The notes under the pieces: model-generated
Told to the model about the DNA's origin: nothing
Databases searched by the model: none
What the model saw: only the letters and a program-made list of their open reading frames with translations
Source of the DNA: Stenogyne calaminthoides
Lineage: Eukaryota > Streptophyta > Magnoliopsida > Lamiales > Lamiaceae
Length of the DNA: 64,000 bases
Direction: 5' to 3'
Assembly: GCA_037126765.1 (NCBI GenBank)
Contig: JBBCBC010000027.1
Location: 12,610,406 to 12,674,405 of the forward strand
Part shown: positions 1-11,193 of the stretch, piece by piece
Position numbering within the stretch: the first letter of the stretch is position 1
How the letters are laid out: the number at the start of each line of letters is the position of its first letter
Position numbers and translations under genes: made by a program

Positions 1-215
1 TAACTAATGTCGTCCAAACCTAATTTCAAAAGAATCTCTCCAGATAATTTCAATCCACCCGGACCCGGTTGTAGGCTTTATTGATATCTATCTTCAAAGC
101 CACATTGCCTCTTCTATTCGCCATTGCATGAATGGTTATGGTTTCACAATCACCAAATTATCTTGGATCGCTCTGCCCGCTACAAATGCCGAATGTGCTC
201 TATCTACCAAGCTTC
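1..215 (-). pseudogene. LINE (non-LTR) reverse transcriptase fragment
   Basis: Read on the minus strand this stretch gives pieces typical of plant L1-type reverse transcriptase: a SAFVAGRAIQDNLVI block, then in another frame a NVALKIDINKAYNRV block. These match the usual 'F..GR.I.DN' and 'ALK.D..KAYD.V' motifs of the palm region. The frame changes between the two blocks, so it is broken. It runs off the left edge of the window, so the full extent is unknown. No coding function is likely. Confidence 0.75.
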
Positions 216-245
216 AAAAATATACTTCTTTTACAAACTCATAAA

Positions 246-2974
246 TTTTTAAGTGACTTCAAATTTTAATTCATTTCATTTAAGTAATTTAACTTTATTT
301 GTTCACATCTCTATACATATATTAGAGATATAAGTCTAATACATGTCTTTTTCTCATCGATTTAAAGTTTATTCATTATTAATAGATATATTGTGTTAAG
401 TTATATAATTTTAATGAAATTTAATAATTTTATTTTAATGTACAATTTGTTATTTCTTTTGAATCATGTACAACTCTCTAAAATGGTGAAAATAGAGTAT
501 TCTAGAGTAACATATGCAGAGAACTTTTAGGAAGTTCAAATAATTGTTTAACTGTTAGATTAAAAAATCTCCACCATGTATTAAGAGAGCAGGTTAATAT
601 AAATCGAAGAAATAATATTTTTAATAAATGTAAAAGTTATAAATAAACAGTCATTCATATACATGGTTTTAATTGGAGATTAGATTAAGTATAATAAATT
701 TTATGTTGAAAATAAAATAACTAAATTAACAAATAAAAGTTAGTGGGCGTGGAAATTCCAAATTTTAAAATCCTTGACGGTCGTTTGCTTTGGGTTTTAA
801 TAGGGTAGGATGATGAAAATTTGATGTGAAAATTCCAAGTTTTGAAAATTTTAAAATCCCGATGATCGTTTGTTTTTGGTTTTAATAGGTTAGGATGGTA
901 AAAAAATAGATTGATATTATATTATTATATTATTATTACGGGCGTATTGAGAGAGTAAATAGGTAGATAATTTGAGTGTATTGAGATAATAAAATGGAAG
1001 TAGGGGTAGATGATAAAGTATAGTATGATTAATAGGATTTCAAAATCCTTACATTGAGTCTCAAAATAAATGGGAGTTTGAGATTTTAAAATCCAAAGTC
1101 CAGTCGAAAAAGTCGTGAACCAAACCTGAAAGGATCTTAAAATCACCAAATGACATTATCACCCCACCTCAGTCATTCTAACTCAACCTATCAAGTAGGA
1201 TTTAAGGCGATGTCCATGTTCGGTTATGGTAATGACTCAACTTGAGTCAGTGCTACAGTTGAGTAGGCAGAAAGGTGGTTATTCCAATTGTTCTATGAGT
1301 TGAATTGACCCAATTCATTCTTATTTGGGTAGTCTAAGCTCTTTAACTTCTGATAAAAAAAAAGTCTAAGCTCTTAACTGCTTGTGCAGTGGTCATACCT
1401 CTTTCTTCACCTCTAAATGTACTAGGTGACTCGATTGGTCGAGTGTTTCTCGGCTAGTTTTCTGCTGTTGTGCCTCGACCCGAGCTAGTGTGAGTTGGTC
1501 AATCAAGTGGTTTTTTCCTTTCTTAACTAATATATGATTTTTCAAAGTTATTTTTTTCCTAACAATCCTATGATTTTTTTAAATGTTAATTTTATAATTA
1601 TATTGCCCTTATTAATCAATTGAGAGTCAGAAAACTCTTATTTGAGTTTGATAATTGTCATTGGTTTGATTAATTTAGTATTTTAACTTAGAGTTGAAAA
1701 ATTCACTATTTCTATTTTGTTTGCCGTTGTAGTTATGTGTCAATGCACAACACTATGACGACACCATATACTTAGTTCTATAGATCTATAATTTAATTGG
1801 ATGCTTACTTCTACTAACATGATCATCATACACTTGAGAGTGAAGTATTAAGATAATACATATTACCTACTCGATCCAACCAAATTGGGCCTAGGACTGT
1901 TCATGGAGTTTGAAGATTATTGAATTCAGACCGAAATTCGGACCGAAAAAGTACCAAATCGAAAATAATTGTTGACCTTTAGATATTTTCCGAACCGAAC
2001 CTAACCAATTTTTCCTTTTTCTGTGGTATGGATATTACCAAATTAAGCGTACCAAAAAATCGAATGAAATCGCACCGAACCAAATAACCGAATTAAATAT
2101 GACAAATTGTGTTATAATATTATTGAATTCAAATATAATGATATGATAGTATGATTTATCAATTTTTAGAAAAAATCAAGTTATTAATAATATATTAATA
2201 GTCATTACAAATTTAAACACCTTAACTAGGTAACCACAAGATTTAATTTTAGACAATGATATTGTTCAATCATAAACATGAATTAGTTGTTAATTAACAT
2301 GGTTTTAACTTAACACAGTTCAATGAAAACAACTAATATTATTCAATGAAACATCTAATACTCTTAAGTGCTAAAACTGTTCAGAAAAAAAAGGGTAAAT
2401 AGAAGAAAAGGGTGAAAACCCATTTTCCGTTTTGATTTGTTTGTTCCGATCTGAATTCGTTATGACCAAAAATCCATTCTAATTTGTACCGAAAAATAAT
2501 AAATTCGCGATGAAATTTCGGTATGAACATGGACACTCGAATTTTAAAATAACCAAATTTTGGTACAAACACGAATATTTTCAAATATCCGTTTGGGTCC
2601 GTACAGTGAACACCCGTAAGGCCAATCCCAAGCACAAGGCATACTTTTTTTTGAATTTGTTGTCATATTCAACATGATTATTATATCTGAAGTAAGCTAT
2701 TCATGATTATTATATAAGGTTACTTCTTCATTAAGAACACGAGGAGCTGATGATGATGAAGAGAGACAATGGATTTCAATTCATTGTTACTTATTACTTC
2801 TTCAATTTTTAGTGATGTGAAGGTGCTGTGAAGGGATTATAATTATATCATATAGAATTTGAGTTCATAATCTTTAGATCTCGAGTTAACTTAATTCATC
2901 TATTTAAACTTTCTCAATTAATAATCGATGTCGATACTTGATGATGTAAACACTATTTGTGACTAGTGAACTGT
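246..2974. other. Gene-free AT-rich intergenic DNA with old repeats
   Basis: No convincing reading frame. About 744-905 holds two imperfect copies of an 80 bp unit built round 'ttttaaaatcc' and 'ggttttaatagg', and the same motif recurs inverted near 1090-1140, so this may be an old MITE. About 1890-2640 is rich in 'accgaa/ttcggt' words, like the repeat at 41044-41722. About 2310-2375 contains 'caatgaaaacaactaat', shared with the short repeat family at 19635-19811. Confidence 0.5.
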
Positions 2975-2994
2975 AGTTTTGAAAATGTTACAAA

Positions 2995-3090
2995 TGTCAA
3001 GGCCCATTGGCCCACTTAACCCAACCAAAGTTGGCCCATTGGGCTTAGTTGATCCAAACAAAGTTGTCCAAGCCCATGCAATCTTATTGT
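2995..3090 (+). promoter_or_regulatory. Probable promoter of the J-protein gene (site II-like GGCCCA cluster)
   Basis: Within about 90 bp lie at least four GGCCCA/TGGGC-type words (near 3001, 3009, 3032 and 3039) plus AAGCCCA at about 3070. Clusters of GGCCCA (site II, TCP-bound) are common in promoters of plant housekeeping genes. The cluster sits just upstream of a CT-rich leader (about 3200-3370). The assignment is by motif and position only. Confidence 0.5.
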
Positions 3091-3149
3091 TGAGTTGCAA
3101 ATGTCCTATACTTAGAGTATTTAGGTTAGAAAACAAGCCTTTTCCCCTT

Positions 3150-5244
3150 CCAAATGAAATAGAGAGAGTTTTTTGGGGAAATGAAATATCAGAGGAATTC
3201 AGGGTCCCCTTCTCCCTCTCTTCTCTTCTTCTCCAAAAATTTCACTCTTTAATTTCCCTCCACTTTCTCCCTCCCAAAAGCTTGCTAATTTTTACTTCAT
3301 ACTATTTCACATCATTTTGCCTCTGTTTTGAACATTTTGAAAACCGTTCTTTCTCTCACTTCTCTTTGCAGAAAAAAAGGTGTGTATTTTTATTTATCCA
3401 ATCTTTCTTATACGCATGTAGTTGACTCTCTGCATCTTTCATCGGGAAATCGAGCCTTGCAATTGTCGATTTTTGCCTTGGATTGTGCGGTTTGGTGGTA
3501 TGGAACTGAATTCATGTCCTGTTAAATCCTAGGGTTTTATTTCAATTCCAATTTTCCTTTTATGTGTTGCGACTGTTTTACGGAAATAACTTCGTTTCCC
3601 ACTGATAGTGATGGTTGGATTTAAGTGGAGGAAGATGAAATTCGATTGTTTTTTTTATCTTTTACCATTTGAATTTCATAAATGGGTTTTAGATGATGAG
3701 ATTCATTTGTTGGGTTGATTTTTGTGATATTTCAATTCTGATTTTTGTTCCGTGGCTGATAATATCTTTCTCCGTTTTGCTTTTACGTTTGCGGATAGTT
3801 GAGGTCCGATTTATGGTCAGATTTTAATTTTTAGGTCCCCTTCATGCATGTGTGGAGGACACTTTGTATTAGCTATGTGTTATTCTCTGAGATCTCGTAA
3901 TTGATATACTCTTTGTAGTGTCTTGTTCACTGAAAACTTTTGATAGCATGCAGTAAAGACTGAAATTGTTAAAAAAATGGCATTTGTACAAAACTCAGCC
4001 TCATGGGTCTTGCGAGAGACAGCCTAAAGCTGTTTTCTCCCACAATAGTTGGATTTTCTTAGCCATTTCGGGAATACAAACACTTTGCTCTCTCTACATT
4101 TTGAACTTTTTGATTGTTTGAAGTTACTTAGAGATTCCTTCACTTCATAAGTGCCACTTTGCTTAAGCATATGTCTTTCGGTTGTCTCCTAATTGTGCTA
4201 GAATATAATTTTGGACTTATGTCCTCACACCTTGCACATTTTGGTAAATGACTCATTTTCAGTATATATGTGCTTATTGTTGGTTTTGATTCCTTGGATG
4301 TTTGTTTTATGCACAAATTGTGCTATCCTTGTGACCTCCTGCATAGACCCAAAAATAATTTGTGTGAATTTACCCTGAAAGTTATCTGGGCTATCAAGTC
4401 TTTTTATGAAGAGAAATGACTCTCTTTCTTATTTTTCTTCAGAACATTTACACAACTTTTTGACTGGAATATTGAAATTAACGCTATACTTTTAACTCCT
4501 TTCTGTGAACAGACATTACTGTAGCTTGTTGTAGACCTTGTTAAAAAATTTGAGTTCCTTTTAGTTATTAGTTTATAATTGTCTATACGTGATTACGTGT
4601 GACATCTGAAGATTTATGCTAGATGTTTGTTTTCATTTACTGTGGTTTGGATGTGTCTTAAATGAAACCCGTTTATCAATTATTTATCTTTCTGTGATGA
4701 AGGTTTTGGCTAAAATGATTGTATAAAATATATCATTTATAGTGGTAAAATTTATGTAAAATGTGTTGGAAATTTTTACTTGAATGGGGTTTTATACCTA
4801 CAAATATGATGTCATATGTCTCAGCCTGCTGACAGTTATTTATTTCACTCTTCTGTTGAAGAATGTCTGAACTGTATTTTGTTATGCAGCTGCATGATGA
4901 AAATACACCCTGTATTCTAATTCTATTCTCCAGAAGGTGCTCTTATTTGTTTATTGTGCCAGGTTTTTGAGTTGAGAGGTGCAAATCTTGGTTATTAAAG
5001 GCTCTATAATCAGTGTTTGGTTGCCCTATCCTGAAAAAAGTATCATCTGTATGCCTCATCAGTTATCTGGGAAAGCAGAGTTCTAAGCGTGGTATTAATT
5101 CTGATACACTGTCTAGAATTCTATTGTTTTCCTGAATTGTCTTAAAGAGTTCCCTTTATACCGAACTCTTAATTTATATTTTTTCTGTTTTACTACTTTA
5201 GTATACTTGAAGAAATTCACTGGCTCGGTACTCGTCTATTATCA
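3150..5244 (+). other. Probable 5' UTR and long leader intron of the J-protein gene
   Basis: A CT-rich leader (about 3200-3379) ends at a possible donor, GG^TGTGTA-like, at about 3380. The next convincing acceptor before the start codon is a T-rich tract ending TTTAG at 5201, 43 bp before the ATG. This implies a leader intron of about 1.8 kb. The T-rich sequence between has no coding potential. Splice sites are inferred, not proven. Confidence 0.45.
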
Positions 5245-7233
5245 ATGGAATGCAACAAAGATGATGCTGTCCGGGCCAAGGAAATTGCTGAGACGAAAAT
5301 GAAAAACAATGATTTCGAAGGGGCTAAAAGATTGGCATTGAAAGCACAAAATCTCTACCCAGAACTCGAGAATATTAACCAGATGTTGAGTATATGTAAT
5401 GTTCATTGTTCTGCTCAAAAGACGATGGTGGGATCTGAGAAGGACTGGTACGGAATACTTCAAGCAGAAAAGTTTGCTGATGAGCTGGCAGTCAAGAAAC
5501 AATACCGACGTCTTGCTCTTTCCCTCCATCCTGATAAGAACCGATTTCCTGGGGCAGAATCCGCTTTCAAGTTGATTTGCGAAGCAAATGCAGTTCTTTC
5601 GGACCCTACAAAAAAGTCTATATATGACAATAGGATTAAAGTGATCGTTCGATCTGCCACAGTAGTTCCTCCACCCCACCACATGAGTAAAAATTCTCAA
5701 TTCAGCCAGCAATACGGTGGTCATGTAAAAGTTTCTAATGCTTTCAACACTCTGAATCAACATCAAGCAAAGCAGACTAGCGCTTCTACAAGGCAGGACA
5801 CATTCTGGACAGTTTGCCCCTTTTGTAGTTTCAAATACCAGTGTAATAGAAAGAATGTGGGCTCAAATTTGCGCTGCCGTAAATGCTTAAAGAATTTTAC
5901 GGCCCATGAAATAGGCGATCAAGCTGTTCCTTTGGTACCCAAGCGGGCCCCAGAAAGTGCTCAAGGAGTTCCTGTAAAGCCTGCCGTGAAAGTTGGCGTT
6001 CAAAATGGGCAGGGAGCTTCTGCATCACAGGGGGGATTTCAATGGACTGCTCGCATGCAAACTGCCCAACCCAATATTCAGATGGAAAGTATTTTCAAGG
6101 GAATGAAGGAAGTAAAGGCTGAAAAGGTGGGTAAGACAAGCAATGGTCATGCAAATAATAAAAAAACGGGCAAAGACAAAAATAAAAGGAAAAGGGGTGG
6201 AAAGAACGTAGTGGAAGAATCTAGTGAGAGTTATGATACTAGTGAATCTGACTCAGAAGATCTGCCTATTAAGAATGCTAATCTGAATTCTGGACCCAGT
6301 GTTACACGAAGATCATCTCGAAATCGGCAAAATGTGTCCTACAATGAAGCCGATGATGATGATGATAGTGTTCTTCTTAGTTCTCTGAAGAGATCACGAG
6401 GAAGCAAAGTATCAGAAGATAAGGCAAACAATACATTGGATGGCGAATCTGGAAATCAAGATCCGAAGTCTGAAAGTAAAGAAACAAGAGAAAAAGAAGC
6501 AATTGTAATCGAATCTGATTCAGAAGAGACGGCTCAATACGAAGAGTCTGAATTTTACGATTTTGAGAAGGATCGAGATGTAAGCTGTTTTGCTGTTAAT
6601 CAGTTCTGGGCTTGTTACGACTCACTCGATGGCATGCCAAGATTTTACGCTAAGATCAAGAAGGTATGTACTTCTCCATTTAAATTATCCATCCAATGGT
6701 TAGAAGCTGATCCTGAAGAAGACGAACAGCGGAAATGGTTTGATGAGGATTTACCAATTGGTTGTGGAAGCTTTAAGCTTGGTGCAACTGAGCCAACTTC
6801 ACTCCTTATGTTCTCTCAGCAAGTAGACTGTATAAAAGGCAAGAAAAAGGGTTCTTTAATCATACAACCTAGATCAGGTGAAGTGTGGGCACTTTTCAAG
6901 GACTGGGATTCGAGCTGGAGCAATGAGCCTGAAAACCATAGGGAGTACAAATATGAAGTAGTCATGGTGCAAACAAACTTTTTTCCGGATGTTGGTTCGA
7001 GAGTTTGTCACTTGGCTAAAGTGAAAGGATTTGTCAGCCTTTTTCAGTTAAGTGGTCAAACTAGGAACGACTCTATCGTGATCAGGCCTGATGAATTGTA
7101 CAGATTCTCCCACCGTATTCCTTTTTCCAAAATGATGGGCTCAGAGAGAGAAGGGGTCCCGGTGGGCTCGTTTGAACTCGATCCTGCTTCCTTGCCTTTG
7201 AATCATGATGACTTGTATTACCCAGGCAAATAA
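5245..7233 (+). CDS. J-domain protein with C-terminal DUF3444 (plant DnaJ family)
   Basis: An intact single-exon frame of 662 residues. Residues 1-60 form the helical N-terminus common to this plant family. The J domain spans about 66-130, with the HPD motif at 95-97 that stimulates Hsp70 ATPase. A CxxC...CxxC zinc-ribbon-like pair (C191, C194, C211, C214) follows. Residues 230-430 are charged and low in complexity, with Lys-rich and Asp/Glu/Ser-rich runs that suggest nuclear targeting. DUF3444 covers about 435-650 (NQFWACYD near its start, GEVWALFKDW in the middle). Family members are usually annotated only as DNAJ heat-shock N-terminal proteins, and the precise client is unknown. The first ATG precedes the conserved N-terminus and an upstream leader intron is likely. 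No break or truncation is visible. Confidence 0.93.
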   Translation: MECNKDDAVRAKEIAETKMKNNDFEGAKRLALKAQNLYPELENINQMLSICNVHCSAQKTMVGSEKDWYGILQAEKFADELAVKKQYRRLALSLHPDKNRFPGAESAFKLICEANAVLSDPTKKSIYDNRIKVIVRSATVVPPPHHMSKNSQFSQQYGGHVKVSNAFNTLNQHQAKQTSASTRQDTFWTVCPFCSFKYQCNRKNVGSNLRCRKCLKNFTAHEIGDQAVPLVPKRAPESAQGVPVKPAVKVGVQNGQGASASQGGFQWTARMQTAQPNIQMESIFKGMKEVKAEKVGKTSNGHANNKKTGKDKNKRKRGGKNVVEESSESYDTSESDSEDLPIKNANLNSGPSVTRRSSRNRQNVSYNEADDDDDSVLLSSLKRSRGSKVSEDKANNTLDGESGNQDPKSESKETREKEAIVIESDSEETAQYEESEFYDFEKDRDVSCFAVNQFWACYDSLDGMPRFYAKIKKVCTSPFKLSIQWLEADPEEDEQRKWFDEDLPIGCGSFKLGATEPTSLLMFSQQVDCIKGKKKGSLIIQPRSGEVWALFKDWDSSWSNEPENHREYKYEVVMVQTNFFPDVGSRVCHLAKVKGFVSLFQLSGQTRNDSIVIRPDELYRFSHRIPFSKMMGSEREGVPVGSFELDPASLPLNHDDLYYPGK

Positions 7234-7752
7234 ATGATGGGAGTAAAGGTATTAGTACTACCTCAATGGTGTTTGTGGGTCCTTTGGAAATTGTTGGAAA
7301 GATATTCATACTTTATATATCTTCTAGAAGGTTGAGTCAAATCAGTACAGACAGTAGAGACTTTTGGGGATCTCTGCCTGAAATTGAATCGCAGTTTCCA
7401 GCATGTTGGGAGTTTTCAGGTAATATGTATCATTTCAAAGTATGCTGGCTTAGAATGTTGGTTGCATAGAACTGATTTTGTTTAACAAGTTGATGCTGGT
7501 GTTTTTTGTAGACCTGAGAAGTCTTGTGTTTTTCCATTTATATTATGTTGTCCTGTTCTACAAGGATTGCTTCTGCTAAATCTTTTTAGTGTTGATGTTT
7601 CTTTGTTTAATTAAGACAAGCCTAGGTTTAATGTTTAACCAAAACATTGTTTAATGTGTCCGCCGCATGCGTAGCAAAACTATATTGGGCTATTTTTTTG
7701 TAATAATTATATGGGATTTAATTTGATTTTCTACAATAAGCTATTATTTTGT
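7234..7752. other. 3' UTR and downstream region of the J-protein gene
   Basis: T-rich sequence after the TAA at 7231-7233 with no conserved frame. It is likely 3' UTR for the first 300-400 bp. Nothing else recognised. Confidence 0.4.
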
Positions 7753-7881
7753 GACAAAAACTCATATGAGACGGAGTACAACTTAATACAAATCACACCC
7801 ACCCCTTCCCAAAATGTTAAAGCGTCAATGCTCAACTTATATCCTATCCCACCATGAGACTGTTCCATGCAAGTGTGTCTC
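7753..7881. mobile_element. Mutator-like MITE, copy 1 (129 bp, 9 bp TSD)
   Basis: Ends GACAAAAACTCATATGAGAC... and ...GCAAGTGTGTCTC. It is flanked by a perfect 9 bp duplication TTATTTTGT (7744-7752 and 7882-7890). The same element occurs inverted at 41089-41227 and as an older copy at about 17991-18135. A 9 bp TSD points to the Mutator superfamily. There is no coding capacity. Confidence 0.8.
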
Positions 7882-8220
7882 TTATTTTGTTATAATTATA
7901 TGAAATTCACTTTTGTGCTGCCTGCATACACTCCAAGTTGTGTTCCTGGTGGGTAAGAGAGTGTTCAAGATCAGGATAATCATGCCACTAGAATGAATTA
8001 TTTCAGTATTCGAGCATTTTGGTTCTGTTTTGAATCGTTTGTTTACAGGAAAATCTTCATATTAATTTGGAAAAAAAATCATCATTAATTTCTTTAATTG
8101 ATGTATGTTTATAATTTTTTATTTTTAATTAGTTTATATGTTGAACAATATTAGGTCCGATTTGGTATGACTAAATAATGATAATGATAATGTGTATTAT
8201 TGAGTGACCAATCACCATTA

Positions 8221-11191
8221 GGGAAGCGGATCCCTTGCTGGGCATTAAAAATCAGCAGCCCCTGCTGGGCATAAAACGGTGCCGCTTTGTTCTAATTTTT
8301 TTTTTTTTTAAATTACTTTTTCTTCTAGAAATGAATTCCTCTCCAATTTGACTCGCCGCCCGCCCTTTCTGTTCCAAACACCCCTTTCAAGTTTCAATAT
8401 CTTTCTCCTCCTAATTTTTTAAGGTATATTATATGAAGTATTTGATTTTATATTAATAATAGTTGTTTTCTTATTTTACTTGTTTGAAATTAATTACTCC
8501 ATTTTCACTCATTTTGAAGCACAGGGTATGCCCAATTTCACACATGCATCAATTTGAGAATATCTAAGTATTACGTTATATAGGAAAATTTTCATATTAC
8601 AATCATGTAAGTTTGACACATTCCAAAATAAATTATTTAGAGTTGGTATGCTGAGAAATTTGTTCATCGTGAAACTGGTTTTTTTTTTACAGACATACAC
8701 TTTAGTAATATAAGTCACACTCTTTAGTAATATAAAGTCAACTTGATTATCATTTCTATTATTTATTTTATAATATAAGTCACATCCTTCACTTTTATGA
8801 GTAATACTCTTTATAGTAAAAAGTCACACACTTTACAGTAAAAAGTTACACACTTTAGTATTATAAGTCACACTCCATAACCAGTTTCACCGTAAAACTT
8901 GTTCACGCTATCCTTTGCCAATCATTTATGTTTCTGCTTTATCATTTTTGGTCCTATGTTTACGATTTTCATCCTTTTTTTGACCAATTTAGGTCCTAGG
9001 GTGTACGATTTTCATCCTTTATGTTTCTGCTATATCATTTTGGTCCTAGGATGTACAATTTTCATCATTTTTTGACCAATTTAGGTCCTTTTTCGTGTGG
9101 CTTTCCGGCCACTTTAAAAATTTCCAACTAAAATGGACCAAAATTGATCAAAAAAGGATGAAAATCGTATACCTAGGACCAAAAATGATAAAGCAGAAAC
9201 ATAAAGAATTAATTTTGGAATTGGTCAAACTTACAGGACGTAAAATGAAATATTCCCCGTTATATAAATTAAACCATATGCCATACAAATCATAAATAAA
9301 AATTTATTATTGACATGTATAACCTAAATCTGATGATAATTCATATTATAATCAATGAACTAATGCTATTACAAAAATTTATTTGTTACAATTATTTCAT
9401 GTTTCATTAAGTTAACAGAATAAACCGTAACAGTTGAGAATTAATAAAAATTACTATAAATTAATAATCATTAAAAAATTAAATTATGAGAGTTTATATA
9501 TAAATGTAATACTTAATATTCTCAAATTGATTCCTTCCTATATGGAATTGGACAGCCCAATGCTTCAAAATGAGAAATAATATAATTAGTTTCAAACAAC
9601 TAAAACAAAAATTAAAACAATTAATAATAATAATAATAATATAATAGGAGTATCAAAATACTACTTAAGTATTATGTTTCTTTAAGCTGAAGAAGGGAGA
9701 TATTAGGAGGAGGGGTTGAAACAAAGAGAGTGGACATTGGGTAGCGTGTATTTAAAATGGAAAGGAGAAATTTTAGAAGTAAAAGTGAGTTTTTTCAAAA
9801 TCAAATTAGCAAAGCGGTGCCGCTTATATTACGGTGAAACTGGTTATGGGGTGTGACTTATAGAATTTGAGAATATTAAGTATTACATTTATATATAAAC
9901 TCTCATAATTTAATTTTTTAATGATTATTGATTTATAGTAATTTTTATTAATTCTCAACTGTTACGGTTTATTCTGTTAACTTAATGAAACATGAAATAA
10001 TTGTAACAAATAATTTTGGTAGTAGCATTAGTTCATTGATTATTATATGAATTATCATCAGATTTAGGTTATACATGTCAATAATAAATTTTTATTTATG
10101 ATTTGTATGGCATATGGTTTAATTTATATAACAGAAATATTTCATTTTACGTCCTGTAAGTTTGACCAATTTCAAAATAAATTTTTATGTTTCTGCTTTA
10201 TTATTTTTGGTCCTAGGTATACGATTTTCATCCTTTTTTGATCAATTTTGGTCCGTTTTCGTTGAAATTTTTAAAGTGGCCGGAAAGCCACACAAAAAAG
10301 GACCTAAATTGGTAAAAAAAATGATGAAAATTGTACACCCTAGGACCAAAATGATATATCAGAAATATAAAGGATGAAAATCGTACACCATAGGACCTAA
10401 ATTGGTCAAAAAAAGGATGAAAATCGTAAACATAGGACCAAAAATGATAAAACAGAAACATAAATGATTGACAAAGTTTAGTGTGAACAAGTTTTACGGT
10501 GAAACTGGTTATGGAGTGTGACTTATATTACTGAAGTGTGTGACTTTTTACTGTAAAGTGTGTGACTTTTTACTGTAAAGTGTGTGACTTTTTACTATAA
10601 AGAGTATTACTCATAAAAGTGAAGGGTGTGACTTATATTATAGCAAATAATTCAGAAGTGATAATCAAGTGTGTGACTTATATTACTAAAGGGTGTGACT
10701 TATATTACTAAAGTGTATGTCTGTAAAAAAAAAATCAGCTTCACGGTGAACAAGTTTCACAACATACCAACTCTAAATTATTTATTTTGGAATGAGCCAA
10801 ACTTACATGATATAATATGAAAATTTCCCAATATAACGTAATACTTAGATATTCTCAAATTGATGCATGTGTGAAATTGGGCATACCCTGTGCTTCAAAA
10901 TGAGTGAAAATGGAGTAATTAATTTCAAACAAGTAAAATAAGAAAACAACTATTATTAATATAAAATCAAATACTTCATATAATATACCTTAAAAAATTA
11001 GGAGGAGAAAGATATTGAAACTTGAAAGGGGTGTTTGGAACAGAAAGGGCGGGCGGCGAGTCAAATTGGAGAGGAATTCATTTCTAGAAGAAAAAGTATT
11101 TTTTTTTTTAAATTAAGTTAGAACAAAGCGGCACCGTTTTATGCCCAGTAGGGGCTGCTGATTTTTAATACCCAACAGCGGATCCGCTCCC
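8221..11191. mobile_element. Large foldback element: 1.3 kb inverted arms round a 0.34 kb centre
   Basis: The left arm (8221 to about 9527) and right arm (about 9868-11191) are near-complete reverse complements over about 1.3 kb. Outer ends are GGGAAGCGGATCC... and ...GGATCCGCTCCC, and a TA dinucleotide flanks both sides (8219-8220, 11192-11193), so a TA target site is possible. The arms contain short tandem blocks of 'gtgtgactttttactgtaaa' type (for example 10530-10610) and repeats of 'ggtcctaggatgtacgattt' type. All reading frames inside are short and appear on both strands because of the symmetry, so I see no gene. Part of the same sequence recurs at 62010-62240. Confidence 0.85.
9528..9867. 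repeat. Centre of the foldback element; resembles another element end
   Basis: The unpaired centre carries words found at the outer right end: 'caatgcttcaaaatgag', a 'ggaggagg...ttgaaac' stretch and 'caaagcggtgccgct' (compare 10888-11130). This suggests that a related element end was nested into or recombined with the first. It also holds an (AAT)n run near 9627-9641. Confidence 0.55.
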
Positions 11192-11193
11192 TA

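Noticed and set aside
2979..3425. 148-codon open frame on the plus strand
   Set aside because: It overlaps the GGCCCA promoter cluster and the CT-rich leader. Its composition follows the base bias and it has no domain.
10162..10461. Small frames on both strands inside the foldback element
   Set aside because: They mirror each other because of the inverted arms and repeat the tandem 'ggtcctaggatg' words. No sign of coding.
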